NCBI GenBank assembly: GCA_030998015.1
Contig: JARWMV010000238.1
Location: 1,116,001 to 1,180,000 of the forward strand
Origin: Ceratorhiza oryzae-sativae
Taxonomy: Eukaryota; Basidiomycota; Agaricomycetes; Cantharellales; Ceratobasidiaceae
Length of the DNA stretch: 64,000 bases
Direction: 5' to 3'
Each line of letters begins with the position of its first letter. The first letter of the stretch is position 1. Below, in pieces: positions 50,162-62,901 of the stretch. The translations under genes and the position numbers were made by a program. Under the pieces are notes generated by a model. The model was not told where the DNA came from. It made no database searches and saw nothing but the letters and a program-made list of their open reading frames with translations.

Positions 50162-51462
50162 ATGGTCCTCGATTCTAGCATGACCGAGATCGCGGTTGCC
50201 GCGGTCACCGTACGTCTCCGACGTTGTTCTACAATGCTAATTCTCACACTCGTCGCATAGGTCGCGGTCGGAGCCGCGTTCTATTTTGGCGCGCCGCGAA
50301 CCGTTCAAGATGGAGACGTGCCACTGCCCGAGACTAGTTCGAGCACAGGTCCATCCAAGACTGTATCCGGCAAAAAGGCGAAAAAGAACAAGAAGAAAAC
50401 GATGCCTGGGCTGCGGGCCACGTCGGGCGAAGAGTCGACCGCCGCGGAGGAACCGCCTGTGCCGAAACACGTCGAAAAGGAAAAGGAGCTCACGCCCAAG
50501 CCCGAGACGGCTCCTGTTCTTGCTCCCACTGCATCTACGGCTCCAAAGCCGAAGAAGAAGAAGAACAAAACCAAGCCGGTATCCGAGTCTGTGACCCAGC
50601 CGGGGGCGTCCTCGTCGTTGATGGCGGCGTCTGAATCGTCGAGCACCAACGACGGAGCCTGGACACGAGTGGAGACTAGGCGACGAGGACGTGGTCCAGA
50701 AAAGGGCGCAGTGATGAGTGACGGACTCACTACGTCCGTGACGGGTACCGAGGACGAGCAGGACGAGGACGTCAAGCCCCGCACATTGGCAGAGCGACTC
50801 TTGCCCGCTGGACGTAAGACGGGTGTCGAGGAGTGAGTCTCGTTTACGCTCGATCATTTCAAGTGATCGCTGATGGCGATTTAGTATGCTCGAGACGCCC
50901 CAGTACCCTGAAATCTCGCGCGTGATGCGCGTGAAGCCCGCTGAAGAGGAGCAGCCTGCCCCCGGCTACACTGGGGGGGATTACGAAGATGCTGATGAAG
51001 GCAAGATTGTGTCCATGGACGATGAAGAGACCGATGAAGGGGGCTGGGGTGTCGTTACGAGCCGTCGTACGTTCCATTTTTGGCGTTTGGTGACAAGCGC
51101 CCAACTGACGTCTATCCCAGGTCCCCAACGTAGCCGAACTTTGACCCAGGCATCAAACCAGCCGACCAAGCAGCCCAGCACTGGTCGGTCTCTTTGCCCT
51201 AGGTTTTGGTTGTTGCGTTCTGACATTGCGTACAGAAACACTGACCAAGAAACAACGACAAAACGCGGCCAAGCGTGACGCTGCCAAGACCGTCAAGGCC
51301 GAATCCGAAGCGGACCGTCAGGCGCGCCTCGCCGCACACAAGCGTCAGTTGGAGAAGGAGCGGATTGCCCAGGCATACGCCAAACCGAGTGCAGGCAAGA
51401 GCAAGGCTAGTGGTGGGATGACTGCTAGCGTCAACGAAAAGGGGAGCCTAGTTTGGGACTAA
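50162..51462 (+). CDS. Membrane-anchored, charged fungal protein of unknown function
   Basis: The ATG at 50162 (CCACCATGG) opens a short luminal N-terminus and one hydrophobic helix (MTEIAVAAVTVAVGAAFYFG). A long Lys/Glu/Pro-rich cytosolic region with two poly-Lys patches (KKAKKNKKK; KPKKKKNKTKP) follows. Motifs that look conserved are WTRVETRRRGRG, the acidic DDEETDEGGWGVVTSR, and the tail TKKQRQNAAKRDAAKTVKAE to GGMTASVNEKGSLVWD. Introns are at about 50224-50261, 50837-50883, 51065-51120 and 51184-51235. It could be an ER tail protein that contacts ribosomes or RNA, but that is a guess from charge alone. Confidence 0.72.
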
Positions 51463-51632
51463 ACGTTGGCGGCTCGAGTTTCCAAGATAAAATTATTACG
51501 ATGGGATGGAAAAGGCAGATAGAATCGCATCCGGATCTGTTCAAGCTTGGATATTCCGGTCCAAGTGCGTTCATGTGTTGTGCATTTACTCTACACTACG
51601 CTTTCTACGACACGCTGTCTAAATACTACCAA

Positions 51633-53384
51633 CTAACTACGATAATCTCCATTTATGGTCACGTATTCCTATACACCATGTTAGTTGCGACTCTTTTAGT
51701 CTAGTGGGGTACTCACATGGCTGAAATCGCACGTATAATACTTGGCACCCTCTTTTCCCAGACCCAACTGGACTCGGATTTCGAGATCCTCGGCCTTGAG
51801 AATCTCCGAGGCTCGTTCTTCGTTGGGTGGTTCGGGTTCGCCGTTGGTCAAAAGAGCGAGAGGCAAGGACTTGTCGGATGGTACGAATGAAACCGAAACG
51901 CTCGATGGATTGATGGGTATCCCGGAGGGTAGGGTGGTGTATCCGACAGCGCAGAGGATCCGACCCCAACTAGGGATGCAATATGGTCATTCAATGTTTG
52001 GAATGAGCGTACCGCGAGGGCTGATCAGCATTCAGCGATAGGAACAACCGACTTTCTGTGTTGTCCATTGTTGAACGTGTCAAATGGAGAGTGCGACGTA
52101 CTTGGCATCTTCACCGTAGAGTGCAGTCTTGACCAATGCGGATGTCGAGATTGTCGATGCTACTCTGTGGGCGTCGGCGTATGTGGGTGCGCCCTGTGTT
52201 GGAATTAGAACGAGACCAGGGGACAAGGGGGGGGGGCGTAGGAGACTTGCCTCGACCGAAACGGTCACGAATTTTGTGGCGCCTTCACCGTCTCGGACGA
52301 CTAGCGATGCGAGCTCTGTTGCAAACGAGGTCAGATGATCTCTGAATTGGGTATACTCTGCAGGGTGCGTTTCTTGATCGATTTCAGGAGTGTCTGTTTT
52401 TGGGCGTGGTGCATGAGCCAAGAGAACCAAGGGAATATATACCATGACGAGGGTAACGAACCTTCAGCAAATGCGGCGCCGTTGGCAAACGCGATGACTG
52501 TGTCGTTGGTCGACATGTCTCCGTCCACGGAGATCGAGTTGAAAGAGCGGTCGACTGCATAGGTTAGTGCTGATTGCAGCGAGCGCGGGGTGACGGGCGC
52601 ATCGGTCGCGATCACACCCAGAAGGGTCGCATGTGGGAGGGCTAGTTTGGTTAGGTAAGGCGCCGACCGGTGATGGCTCATAGAGGCTCACCAGGCGGGC
52701 CCATGTTGGGATGAATCATGCCAGCGCCCTTGTCGATTCCAGCAAACTTGATCTCCTTACCCATCAGATCGAATTTGCGTGCACGCAATTTAGGAAAGGT
52801 ATCCGTTGTCATAAACGCTCGGGCAAGCCCCTCCCAATGAGCAAACGAAAGCCCAACCCGGACTTGAGCTTTTCGCTCGCGAGCGCGTCTGTGATCTTTT
52901 GGATCGGCAGGTGCTGGCCGATGACTCCTGTGGACATGACGAGGGTTTCGTACCCGCCGCCCGATTCGGTGAGTTCGCGCGCGAGGTTGTCGGTCGCGGC
53001 TGCCATGGCCCATGCGTCCTTGAGGCCCTGGGCGCCGGTGACGGCATTGGCGCATCCGCTGTTGACGACGAGGGCCCGGACGCGGCCGTCGCTCTGCCTG
53101 AGGACCTCGGTGGACACGAGGACGGGGGCAGCCTGGAACGCGTTGCGGGTGAAGCATGCTGCGGCCGACGTCTGGGGGGCGGTGGAGATGAGTACGCCGA
53201 GGTCGCGCACGCCGTGTTTCTTCTTGATGCCGCAGTGGGCCGACGCTGCGATGTATCCGAGCGGAAAGTGGGCGTCTGGGATGGGCTGGTGCAGGTGGTC
53301 CTTGGGCGGCGCCTGGCGTGGGTAATAGCGCGGCGCCGACGTCGACAGCAGACGGGTCGCCGGGCGGAGAGCGAGCGACTGCAT
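51633..53384 (-). CDS. ARG7: Mitochondrial ArgJ (glutamate/ornithine N-acetyltransferase)
   Basis: Start at 53384 with an Arg/Ser-rich mitochondrial presequence ([20 protein letters not shown]). ArgJ blocks follow: [94 protein letters not shown], and [14 protein letters not shown] with the Thr at which the precursor cleaves itself. [16 protein letters not shown] comes next. The last exon gives [11 protein letters not shown] and a stop at 51633-51635. The enzyme recycles the acetyl group in arginine synthesis. Near 52848-52856 one base appears missing (frame change between KSGLG and [11 protein letters not shown]). Confidence 0.93.
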
Positions 53385-54100
53385 CGTGGGCGGCGGCGGC
53401 GGCGGCAGCTCCAAGGGGGTTGCGCGACAGCCGCTAGTGTATGCACCGTCTCGGTCAACAGAGTCACCTCCCATCTCGGACATCTCGGCATCTCCCCCGA
53501 CCGGAAAGACCCTGCTCGGGCCCACATTTGCCTCCGCCGCCTGCTCAACGATTGCACCGGCCGAACGACCGCACTCTCTTTATGCCCATTGCGCAGATCC
53601 AAACCTACCGAGTGCTGGGAGACTAGAGCCTTTCTGCTGAATTTCGCCCCTGCTACCTATGTGTTGCACATCGTAGGCGTTGAATAAATGCGCAGTAAAC
53701 CATGTAGATATAAGGTGGTACACACCAAGCCATGATACACAGGCCTATGTGTATACTATATAATGTCCGTAAGCTATCCTACTCTAGATATCATACGAGG
53801 CGATACATCAGATACGAACAGCTACGGGGCGGCGCGTGAGCGCTATAGTCACGACCACAGCAGGCTGGGTATCAATCAGCGAGTCTTATCGTGCGTACAG
53901 ACAACAGTAGGGAATGACATTGGAAAGCACATGCAATTCCTAGAGCGCCCTTGGAGGCACCACGCCCGGGGATCGGAAGAACCAGACATCCTGATGCACA
54001 CGTTCGTGAACCTGAATTCGTGTGGCGAGACAATCAACCCTGCAGGTGCCTTTGCCATAAGCATCCCATTCGCGAGCCGGCGTTTTCCCAGTGCTCCCAT
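53385..54100. promoter_or_regulatory. Divergent promoter region ArgJ/metallophosphoesterase
   Basis: 716 bp between divergent start codons. There is a G/C-rich part next to ARG7 and a more mixed part beyond 53640. Overlapping open frames exist on both strands but none is conserved. Confidence 0.4.
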
Positions 54101-56426
54101 ATGCTCCCCCTTGCTCTAGCCAGTCTCCTTGTTGCAGGCGGGGCCTCGGCGTGCTCCGACCATGGGGCCGCTGGTCATGTTCGGAGGATGCAACCAGCCG
54201 CGGTACCGAGCTCCAACTGGCCGACCGTGCCGCTTGTTTGGGGAGATGTCAACGTTGTCCATACGACCGATACACATGGTACGTGTCTTTTTTTCAGTCC
54301 TGGACCTGCTCTTCATTTGGCACTATTTATCAGGCTGGCTTTTCGGCCATCTACACGCCTCGCAGCCTGAACCCAATTCCTCTGGCGACCTCGGGGACCT
54401 GGCATCATTCGTCTCGCATTTGAAAGATACCGCCGCGAAGAATAACGCGGATTTATTGCTTGTTGACTCTGGTGACTTGCACAACGGAAATGGATTATCC
54501 GAAGGGCATCCTGCGGGAGGCATCGACGGTCAAACGGTGAGCATCGCGCGTTGACAAGTTACCTAGCCATTGATCCATAAAATACTAGTCGACCGAACTC
54601 TTGTCAAAACTTCCGTATGATGTTATGACTATTGGAAAGTAAGAGCTATCGCTATACCCCGCCGCTTGCCTGAACTCACCCAATTTTTGTAGCAATGAGC
54701 TTTACAAATACGAGGTTGTCCTCGACATGCACCAAAACTTGGCACCCCGCCTCAATGGAAGATACCTGACTTCAAACGTCAACATCACTGTGGTAGATAA
54801 AAATAACCAAACCGTCAGTGTTCCGGTCGGCGAGAGATTCGTAAAATTCCGCACTAAGCGGTACGTAGACTTGCCCTCCACACTGTCATGTAGTCTGACA
54901 CTCCATCCAGGAACCGCAAGGTCACTGCGTTTGGCGTGCTTTATGGATTCACCGGAAACGTTGCCAATACCACTGTGCAGAAACCTCAGCCATGATCGCC
55001 GAACTTGGGTATGTTTGCATGTCTCACACAGAACCCGATTTAACCGTTCATCAAAGTTTAAAGAGGCAATCGTGGAAGAGCCCGATTTTTTCCTTTTGGT
55101 CGGCCACATCCCTACCACAAAGTAGGTTTTACCTATGGACGCGTGCACACTTGCCTCACTGCCTTGCTTAGTGGCGATTGGCCAACCGTTTTCAATGCTA
55201 TCCGAGCCATACATCCGTATACCCCCATCCTCGTTTTCGGTGGCCATACGCATATCCGTGACTGCGTTCAGTACGACAACCGCAGCATGGCTCTCGAGAG
55301 CGGCCAGTACATGGAAACTATTGGCTGGATGAGTGCCAACTTGACCAAGGCCAAGAACAACACCGATGCGATCGAGTTTTCCAGGCGATACCTGGACGCG
55401 AACCGGAACACGTACCAGTTCCATAGTGGTCGCAGGCAACACTTTGACACCCCAGCGGGAGTAAGGCTTACCAGGGACATGAGCTCGATAGCCAAAAAGT
55501 GGAATTTGACAGAGGTTTGGGGAAATGCGCCTCAGGACTATTACCTCAATCGGTGAGCATTCATTCTACCCATTTGTTGAGATAATCAATCCTGATGGAA
55601 ATTCAGAGTGCAATACCCGGGCAACTCGTCGCTCATCTCTCTGTTGGCCAACGAGGTCATACCCAAGGCGCTGGACGCCGCCAACCCAGCTCGAGCGAAC
55701 ATACCTCGCGTGCTAGTCCTAGACACTGGATCCCAACGATTCGATGTCTTTGCCGGTCCATTCACGCGCAACGACCAGTTTACTACTTGCCCGTACACCA
55801 ACGTATTCCAGTATATCCCAGGGGTCCCGGCTAGCGTCTGTCTGAGCGTCTCTGATCGATTGAACGGCAAGAAGACAAGAAAGAGGAGCGAGATTGAAGA
55901 GAAGAGGAAGAAGAGTACAGGCGCGGCGAGTTCCGATACCGGTACAGCAAATGGAAGAGGGAGCAATATGCCAACTATCAGTTCACCGAGCGAGACGCTC
56001 AGTTGACGTTGGGCTATGTCACCACAGACGTAAGTAAGACCATGTTCTATTGAATAGATCCAAATGAAACCTTTTGTTCAGAGCTGCCCCGGGATCGGAG
56101 ATGACATCCCCCATATTCCGATGGCGCACTTTGACCCTCCCAAATACGTTACACCCACTCCTAGCGCAAGCATCGCCTCCGATACACCCGTCGACTGCGT
56201 CTTTTTCGACTTTTATGCGTCCAAAGTGATTAGTGCCATAAATGCACTCAACCCGAGCAAAACCTATTCAGCTAGCGACGTGGTTGGATGGGGTCCCAGC
56301 GGGCCGTTCTACTCGAACCAGATGTATGAGACATTTGTGAAATCCGCTTGGAGTAGTGGGACGAAGCGTAAGGGCTCTCCGCCTTATGGGACTAAATTAT
56401 TGATAAACTCTTTGTATGGGATCTAG
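54101..56426 (+). CDS. Secreted metallophosphoesterase / 5'-nucleotidase-like protein
   Basis: The signal peptide MLPLALASLLVAGGASA is followed by the metallophosphoesterase metal-binding motifs: VHTTDTHG joined to WLFGHLH, DLLLVDSGDLHNGNG, MTIGNNELY and FGGHTHIRDC. A C-terminal 5'-nucleotidase-type domain follows (VLVLDTGSQRFDVFAGPFT; LTLGYVTTDSCPGIGDDIPH). It resembles the fungal Smn1/YHR202W group and carries several N-glycosylation sequons. The frame is interrupted between about 55855 and 55910: the charged stretch after GVPASV continues as EEEYRRGEFRYRYSKWKREQ in another frame, with no obvious intron. Stop at 56424-56426. Confidence 0.83.
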
Positions 56427-56735
56427 ATTGAGGTTAGCGGTGGCTGACTGGGTGGTTTCGGGGTTGGCGTTACGTTATACATGTATGGTGCTTAATATTC
56501 AAAAGTTGCGGGTTATTCCCGAGTTATCCCTTGGACTCCAAAATCATCATTGTGAAGCACATGCCCTTGAAACAGTGAGATTTAGGGTTGAATTCTATGG
56601 GTCGGGAGAACGAGGAAGTTGTTCGGTCCCAGGCATTTACCCCAAGCTAAGGCGCTGTGACCTACTCTCAATCGTCACAGTCGCTCCCTCGTCAGAACTC
56701 AGCCGTCGCTTGCCTTACCGCTTGTCACGCCCGCC
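56427..56735. other. Intergenic region
   Basis: 309 bp; C/T-rich toward the right end, as in a fungal promoter. Nothing else seen. Confidence 0.4.
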
Positions 56736-58703
56736 ATGTCTTTCACTATCACACCTCTCCCTCACGTCACACTCATCCTGTCACTCGGCGCGACCGTTTC
56801 TGTTGATCCCCCTGTCCTACGGTACGCCCCATCGCATCACCCGTGGCGCCCACTAAATTAAGCTCGACAGCCACTTCGACATAATCGCCTCCGTCTACAC
56901 TGCTCTAGTCGGCGCCGAGCGTGTATTGTTTCATTCGTCACCACCTGGACGTCGTCTGACCGACTTGTATCGGCGGCAGTCTATCCGTGCTAGCTAGTAA
57001 GTGCACGTTCTGCTCGTCATTGCAGGGGTAGCTAACACACACACTGTCCAGTCCAACGTTGCCTCGGTATCGTCCTCACCGAAGCTACACAGCACCTCGG
57101 CCCCTATCTGTTGTCTTGAGCGGCGTCTTGAGCGAGTTTGTCGCCGCATGTATCCGAGTCTGTGCACAGATGTGCACAGTGGATCGACTCGTCTTTCATC
57201 ACACGTGCCCCTATATTCACCTTTTGTCTCCCCGCGTTTGCACCTGGCTTGGTGAGTTGCATCCACTTTCACAGAATGAGTACATAGTTGATATCGCCCG
57301 TTCAGCTGTCTCGATACATGCTCTTATCTGCCCTAATTCTACGATTGTGTAGCACTCGCTCGATGCGGCTACTCGCGGAGCGACTAAGCCCAAGAACGAC
57401 CTCCGACATGACATAGTTTACGTGCTTTCTGGTTCGCTCTGCCTCAGTGCGCTCTACAAGACTGAACAATGATTCACAGGCTGCATACCAGCGGCGTAAA
57501 CTGATGAGTATGCAGCTGGAGTGGTGGAAACGCGAGCAGGATAAAATCATGGAACGAGCGTCCAAACGAACTCTGTCTCTGGCAATGCACGCTCCGCCTT
57601 CCTCACCATTGCCGATCGGTACCAACTCAGCACGTTCTGTTGATCCTGCTTCACCCCACTTGTCTGATTCAAAGACCGAAAGCAGTAACCTGCTCGACGA
57701 TGGCAACGATACACTTAACGTCATTGATGTGGTCGACCAAACCATTCGACTTGATGACAAACTGGGATACTCTTTTCTTCCGACTGCCAGCGGCCTGGCT
57801 GCATCGTCAGACCAAGTGGCCTTCGCGCCGACTGGTATTTCGACTCTGGTTTTGAAAACTCCTACTTTCCATCCTGGTCTATCAAACAGTGATTTGCCGG
57901 TCTCTATGCTGTTCTCAGGTAGCGGACACCTGTTCCATGGCACTGGTTTGCACCAAAGCAGGTCTGGTTCGGGTATCAAAGGGAGCACCGATCGAGTCGC
58001 CATACTAAACACGCATAGAGTGACCCTAATTCAGTACGCACGAAACCCCGACCAAGGCAAACACCACTCGGGACGCCCAAGGCTCCACTTCCATTTTGAG
58101 CCGGCCGTCAGTTGACTCGAGCTTATCCGAGTCCAGTGTTGATGTGCAGGATGCATTTTTGTGTAATGACATTGTTACTCCCCCTACCGTTCCCACCACT
58201 CCCAGCAACTATCCTGACTTAACTTCCGGCTCTCTATCCATTCCGCCTAGTCTGAGATCCTTGCACAACAATGCCAGCTGTGACCTGAATGACTCTGTGC
58301 CACAGAGTTACAAGAACGAATCCGTCTAAAACTACTGATCCGACCTGCATCCCAAGGTATGTGCCGCGCCCGTTCGATTTTTCGAAGTCGCCGATCTTTG
58401 TGACTTTAGTTTATTGCTTGCGCAGCTGCAGTCATTCCGGAGGTAAAATGTCGGATGCCAGCTCTGTTTCAGATTCTGCCAAGGAAGCCCTGTGCCGCTT
58501 TGACCCAGCGTGAAGTCCCGTCTATCGTACCTTCTGTGCCGTCGTGTTCCATTTCCTCGACTCCATCTCCAGCCCAAGTCAACATTCAACCTTTGACCGA
58601 GGTGGGTCTCTTGACTTTGTCTCGTCACTCAACGACCTCTTCTAGCTTGAGCTGTAGGTGCTCGCCACCCAGTTCGACGCCGTTGACCCTTTCGCCCAGG
58701 TAA
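56736..58703 (+). CDS. Uncharacterised gene, approximate model
   Basis: A plausible first exon starts at 56736 (MSFTITPLPHVTLILSLGAT) and splices to HFDIIASVYTALVGAERVLF. A longer exon from about 57480 to 58030 encodes AYQRRKLMSMQLEWWKREQD, Ser/Asp-rich linkers and a segment around DVVDQTIRLDDKLGYSFLP. A Ser/Pro-rich stretch follows (SRPSVDSSLSESSVDVQDAF) in a different frame, so an intron or a base error lies near 58030-58050. No known domain. The first part is hydrophobic and could be membrane-associated. Whether this is one gene or two is not settled. Confidence 0.4.
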
Positions 58704-59231
58704 GACTGACGCTACAGCCACTTTCGTCACAGGAAAACAAATGTGTGGAGCCGGATGGAGCCTATTTTTTACGGGCCAAATAGATCCTAGCTTAGCGTGT
58801 CTATTATGATGCAGCTGGCTTTTTATCGTCTAGTTTATCGTCCGAACACCACGAATGTGTCAAGCTCAATCACGACCATGCTGCATTCTCATTTCATTCC
58901 TGTGAAACCCTTTTGAATTTTCATTACTGGCGTTCAACTTCTTGTAAGCCAAACCAAAGGACCGTAAGGCCCAGTGAGTTGTTTTCCGAAGGACAATGCA
59001 CAGCCATTCATAAATAACTCAATTCCACACGTGATCTCTCCACACGCAGACTGAATGCGCAGGTCTTTGTTGCTCACTCCATCCGCTAGTCTGGTCTAGC
59101 GTCTGAGGTATAAAAACCCTCAGTGGTCCATATTTCGATCCTTTACTACTGTCTACCCTCATTCAGAAAGTTCCAGCTGCTTCTACAACCGTCACGCAAG
59201 CACTTCACCTTCAGACTATCTCACCATCACC
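58704..59231. promoter_or_regulatory. Intergenic region with TATA box
   Basis: TATAAAAA at 59109-59116 lies 123 bp before the ATG at 59232, followed by a pyrimidine-rich leader. Upstream sequence to 58704 shows no coding signal. This arrangement suggests a strongly expressed or inducible gene downstream. Confidence 0.5.
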
Positions 59232-59847
59232 ATGCACGCTTTCGACCTCCTCATCAAGCTCAGTGCTCCCTTCCGTGGCATCGAGTTCGACTAGCGACCG
59301 TTCGTATGACGCCTGTTCGCCATGGTCATCGAGCAGGTCAGTCCGTGCTCGCTCCCATGGTCTGGTTGCACATCTGATTCCTCTCTACCCTCACCACTCC
59401 TAGGCCAACGAACGGGACGCTTCTCGTTCCGTCGCCAGAGACCACGAAGATTGGGCCCACACCAACTTCCAGGCCCTGCGCCTTGTTGCCTCCTACTACA
59501 GCGTGCGCTACGAAGATTTGTCGTTGCTTGACCTCATGGTTAGTGCCGCTTTCCCTTCTGAAGGACGCTCACTGACAGTGCGACCGTAGCCAGTATGGGA
59601 GAAAGCAGAGCTGCTGCAGTACGTGGTCGACTACTTCGTTGACTCCATGAGTCCAGAAGACCGTGCAAAGCTAAGTAGCACGAGCAAGACAGTGCAGATG
59701 TTGGCGCCTCTGACTGTTTGGCAGATTGAGCAAGAGGCTGAGCGATATATGCAAGCGAACAATGCCGCAGGTGAGTGGAAGGCGAGTGTGGCGACCGTTG
59801 CGGCGGTGGATAAGGCGAGGTGGAAAGCGAAGACGGCCAAGTGGTGA
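59232..59847 (+). CDS. Small unknown protein; frame from 59232 has two in-frame stops before the ATG at 59322
   Basis: From the ATG at 59232 the sequence reads MHAFDLLIKLSAPFRGIEFD, then TAG (59292-59294), four codons, TGA (59307-59309), four codons, and the ATG at 59322 in the same frame. From 59322 splicing joins MVIEQ to ANERDASRSVARDHEDWAHT, LRLVASYYSVRYEDLSLLDL and then PVWEKAELLQYVVDYFVDSM, ending KARWKAKTAKW at 59847. Introns are about 59337-59402 and 59537-59589. I do not recognise the family; it is helical, charged and cytosolic-looking. Either translation starts at 59322 with the upstream frame acting as a uORF, or the N-terminus has been lost by two stop mutations. Confidence 0.6.
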
Positions 59848-61734
59848 GTGGTGGGGAAGCTTGTGATGAGAATGGGGACGGTCAAGGTGTAGATGGGTGG
59901 TATAAAAGCTGTGTGAAATCGAGTTTTCTTCTCATTGTTCCGGACATTTCCCGTTTCATAGCTTCCACCTTTTTTCTCTGTCACTCTCGCATCGCTTTTG
60001 GACTAGGATCTTTATCATTCCTATTCTTTTTTTACTCTCTCATATCCTCCGTTTTCGCTTCAGTCTATTACGTCTCTGTCTTGCGGCCCTCCTCTCTTTG
60101 GGCTCACCTTTCATTTCTATTCTCGCTCCTCTCATTTTTTCCATGTCTGGACCCCTCTTCTTCTACGGTCGGATTTGAGTACCTACGCTTTCGACACTGA
60201 TATCTTAGTTCTTATTTGATTGATTCCCCCCCTTCCGTGTCTAAGCTTGCCTTTACGCTCTTCGCCCCCTTCTTCAGGTAAGCTGGCGGTATATTCAATT
60301 AATCCATGAATACTGAGTTCTGTTCCCTGCCTTAGGTATGCCATCGCGCTTCGACCTCCAACAGGAGCGGTGGGGCCTGTTTGCCCTTTAGCATTCTAAG
60401 TGCTCTCTCGCGCCAACCTTCCGCAGTAAAGACCCACACAATAGCATAAAACCAGCAGACCCAGTTTCAGAAACCACAGCACCATCGCCAGTGTTACCTC
60501 TCATCAAACTCTCGAAAATAAATGAACGAAAAGAGTTCTTCATGTACTTGCTCTCTAAAATCGTATTTGGCTCGGACCTGCTGTAATCATGCAGCGCTTT
60601 TCATGTCGATAGCCAGTTGGTCTTTCACAAAATTTGGATGCTTTCCCGTATTTTTTGTTTTTGGCTTGTTCATATTCATATGTTGAACTACCGGCTCTAT
60701 GCTCGTACCCCCCTTGTAGTTTAGGCCTTTTTCCCACCAACCATATGTTACTTCGATAGCCACCCGAAATGGCCTAGCCGATTGCCAATTTAAGAGGGAT
60801 TTACGGCCACGACAGAGTAAAAAGCTTGGCTGGTACTCCGATTTCAGTCGCACCATTCTGGATGAAAGCGTTCTATATTTGCTTCTATCACGTTGAGATG
60901 TTGCCTAATATGCACGAGCGGGGCTCAGTATTCCGACATATCGATCAAATTAAATCCGAGCTTACGGCACATTATTATCTAGTACCTGCAGCGCGGTGAA
61001 ACCGCAATCTTGTAACGGGGTGTATGCTCTACCCCCTATTAGTAAATGTGCTAAAGGTGAACACATGAGTAACAGAAACCTGCCCTTCGGATGACATCCG
61101 AACGAAATAAGGCCATCGCTCTGCTTCATCGAAGCTCAGGCTTCCAATAATCGACAAGAATACCTGTATTTGCGAGATCCTGATATCGAATAAATACTCA
61201 GCTCATTTATCAAGCCGGTGTTGAGCGTAGGCGTCTGTTTATCCAAAATACCTTGAGTTGACGTTCATACATTTAGTCCGAAACAGGAGTGATTTTGGTT
61301 ACGTAGAGAATTGATCAATTGACGGTGCCTTGAAGCGATAAGTAAACAAACAAGACTTGAGGATGGATGTCACGTGATCTATGGTTGTACTTCATCGTCC
61401 CTATTTTCTCCCCAATACGAAAAATTCTGTCTCAAATTAGACGCATAGAGTCATTTAAATAATTTTTGGATAATGGAAAGCATTAATATATGCCGATTCA
61501 TGCAGCGGGGGTCAGAATCTACGAACAAAATGGCAAACTAAACATTCCTGGTTTGTTTTGATCAGGACGCCTGTCACGTGACATGGAAGCCACACTGAAA
61601 CGGCCTTGTAGGATATATAAGCAGCCGCCTCGATCGCCGTTCCATCATCATCCCCTCATCATCCTACTCCCTCATCGCTCCTTGCTGAGCCCCAAGCACC
61701 TTCACTCTTCTTTACCCTAAACCTTCATATAGCA
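59848..61734. other. Long intergenic region with an orphan TATA/pyrimidine-rich promoter
   Basis: TATAAAAG at 59901-59908 is followed by a strongly T/C-rich tract to about 60290 and splice-like signals (CAGGTAAG near 60280, CTTAGGTATG near 60335). Only very short frames follow. The remainder (60450-61500) is A+T-rich with no gene seen. It may hold a short non-coding transcript plus the H4 promoter. Confidence 0.4.
61371..61620 (+). promoter_or_regulatory. Histone H4 promoter elements
   Basis: CACGTG occurs at 61371-61376 (TCACGTGAT) and at 61575-61580 (TCACGTGAC). A TATA element (ATATATAAG) follows at about 61613-61621, some 115 bp before the start codon. A C/T-rich leader lies between. Confidence 0.6.
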
Positions 61735-62161
<427 letters not shown>

Positions 62162-62319
62162 GTACTTTTTGAGCAGTCTCTTGTGTACTATATGTCTTTT
62201 GCTTTTTTGTTTTGTTTCTTTATCTTATTTCATTTATCGTTTGAAAGTCCACTTGAGTGACAATGGTTACGGCTAGCCTGATGACATTGGGGTAGAAATA
62301 CATAGGTGAAAGGGGCCAT

Positions 62320-62901
62320 CTAGTAAGTCGAGCCTTCGGCTGGTTGCGAAAGCTTGCGGTTTTGTGGGGCGGCCATTTCGCTACTTCGTTGTGAGCGACC
62401 CGGATACTCAGGCATAGGTTTGTGTACTCACCGGCGGATCTGGACGAGAATAGTCTCCAGGGTGGTAGACCGCAGCCAATTGGTCAACACAGGAAGCTTG
62501 TTTGGATCAACTTTTCCCGTCGGCCCGACGAACGGCAAATTAACTTTGGATAGAAATTGAATAGTAGGGGGGACGTCTGGGTACTGTTCTGAGCAATGAA
62601 TCTTGAGGCTGTAAATGCGGTTCTCGTGCACGGTCTATACGTCAGGTGGCGAAATTGGCGCTCGGGTCAGACGACGGCGCATATTGAGAACGTACGTGCC
62701 CGGGGCCAATGATAGTTCCATTCCACCGGCTCATCATAATGTCGTCACTGTCTTCAAGACCGTACGAGCATGATCCATCGCCAATGCCCTTTTCGCCCTT
62801 TTCGAGCTCTTCCAGGAGACGAAAGTTGCGGGGGACTGTTGAACAGAGTAAACTTCATGCTCGAAATCACACCCGCATGCTTCGGACCAACCTTGAGCCA
62901 T
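62320..62901 (-). CDS. MMS2: Ubiquitin-conjugating enzyme variant Mms2/UEV
   Basis: The first intron joins MAQ to [20 protein letters not shown]. The rest reads [60 protein letters not shown] and [19 protein letters not shown], and ends QPAEGSTY at the TAG (62320-62322). The product is 138 residues, the usual size. The position of the catalytic Cys of true E2 enzymes is not a Cys, which defines a UEV. With Ubc13 it builds K63-linked ubiquitin chains in DNA-damage tolerance. It is divergent from HSE1 (168 bp between start codons). Confidence 0.95.

Noticed and set aside
53763..54119. A 118-codon plus-strand frame before the metallophosphoesterase
   Set aside because: No conserved features, and it overlaps the signal-peptide exon of the phosphoesterase in another frame.
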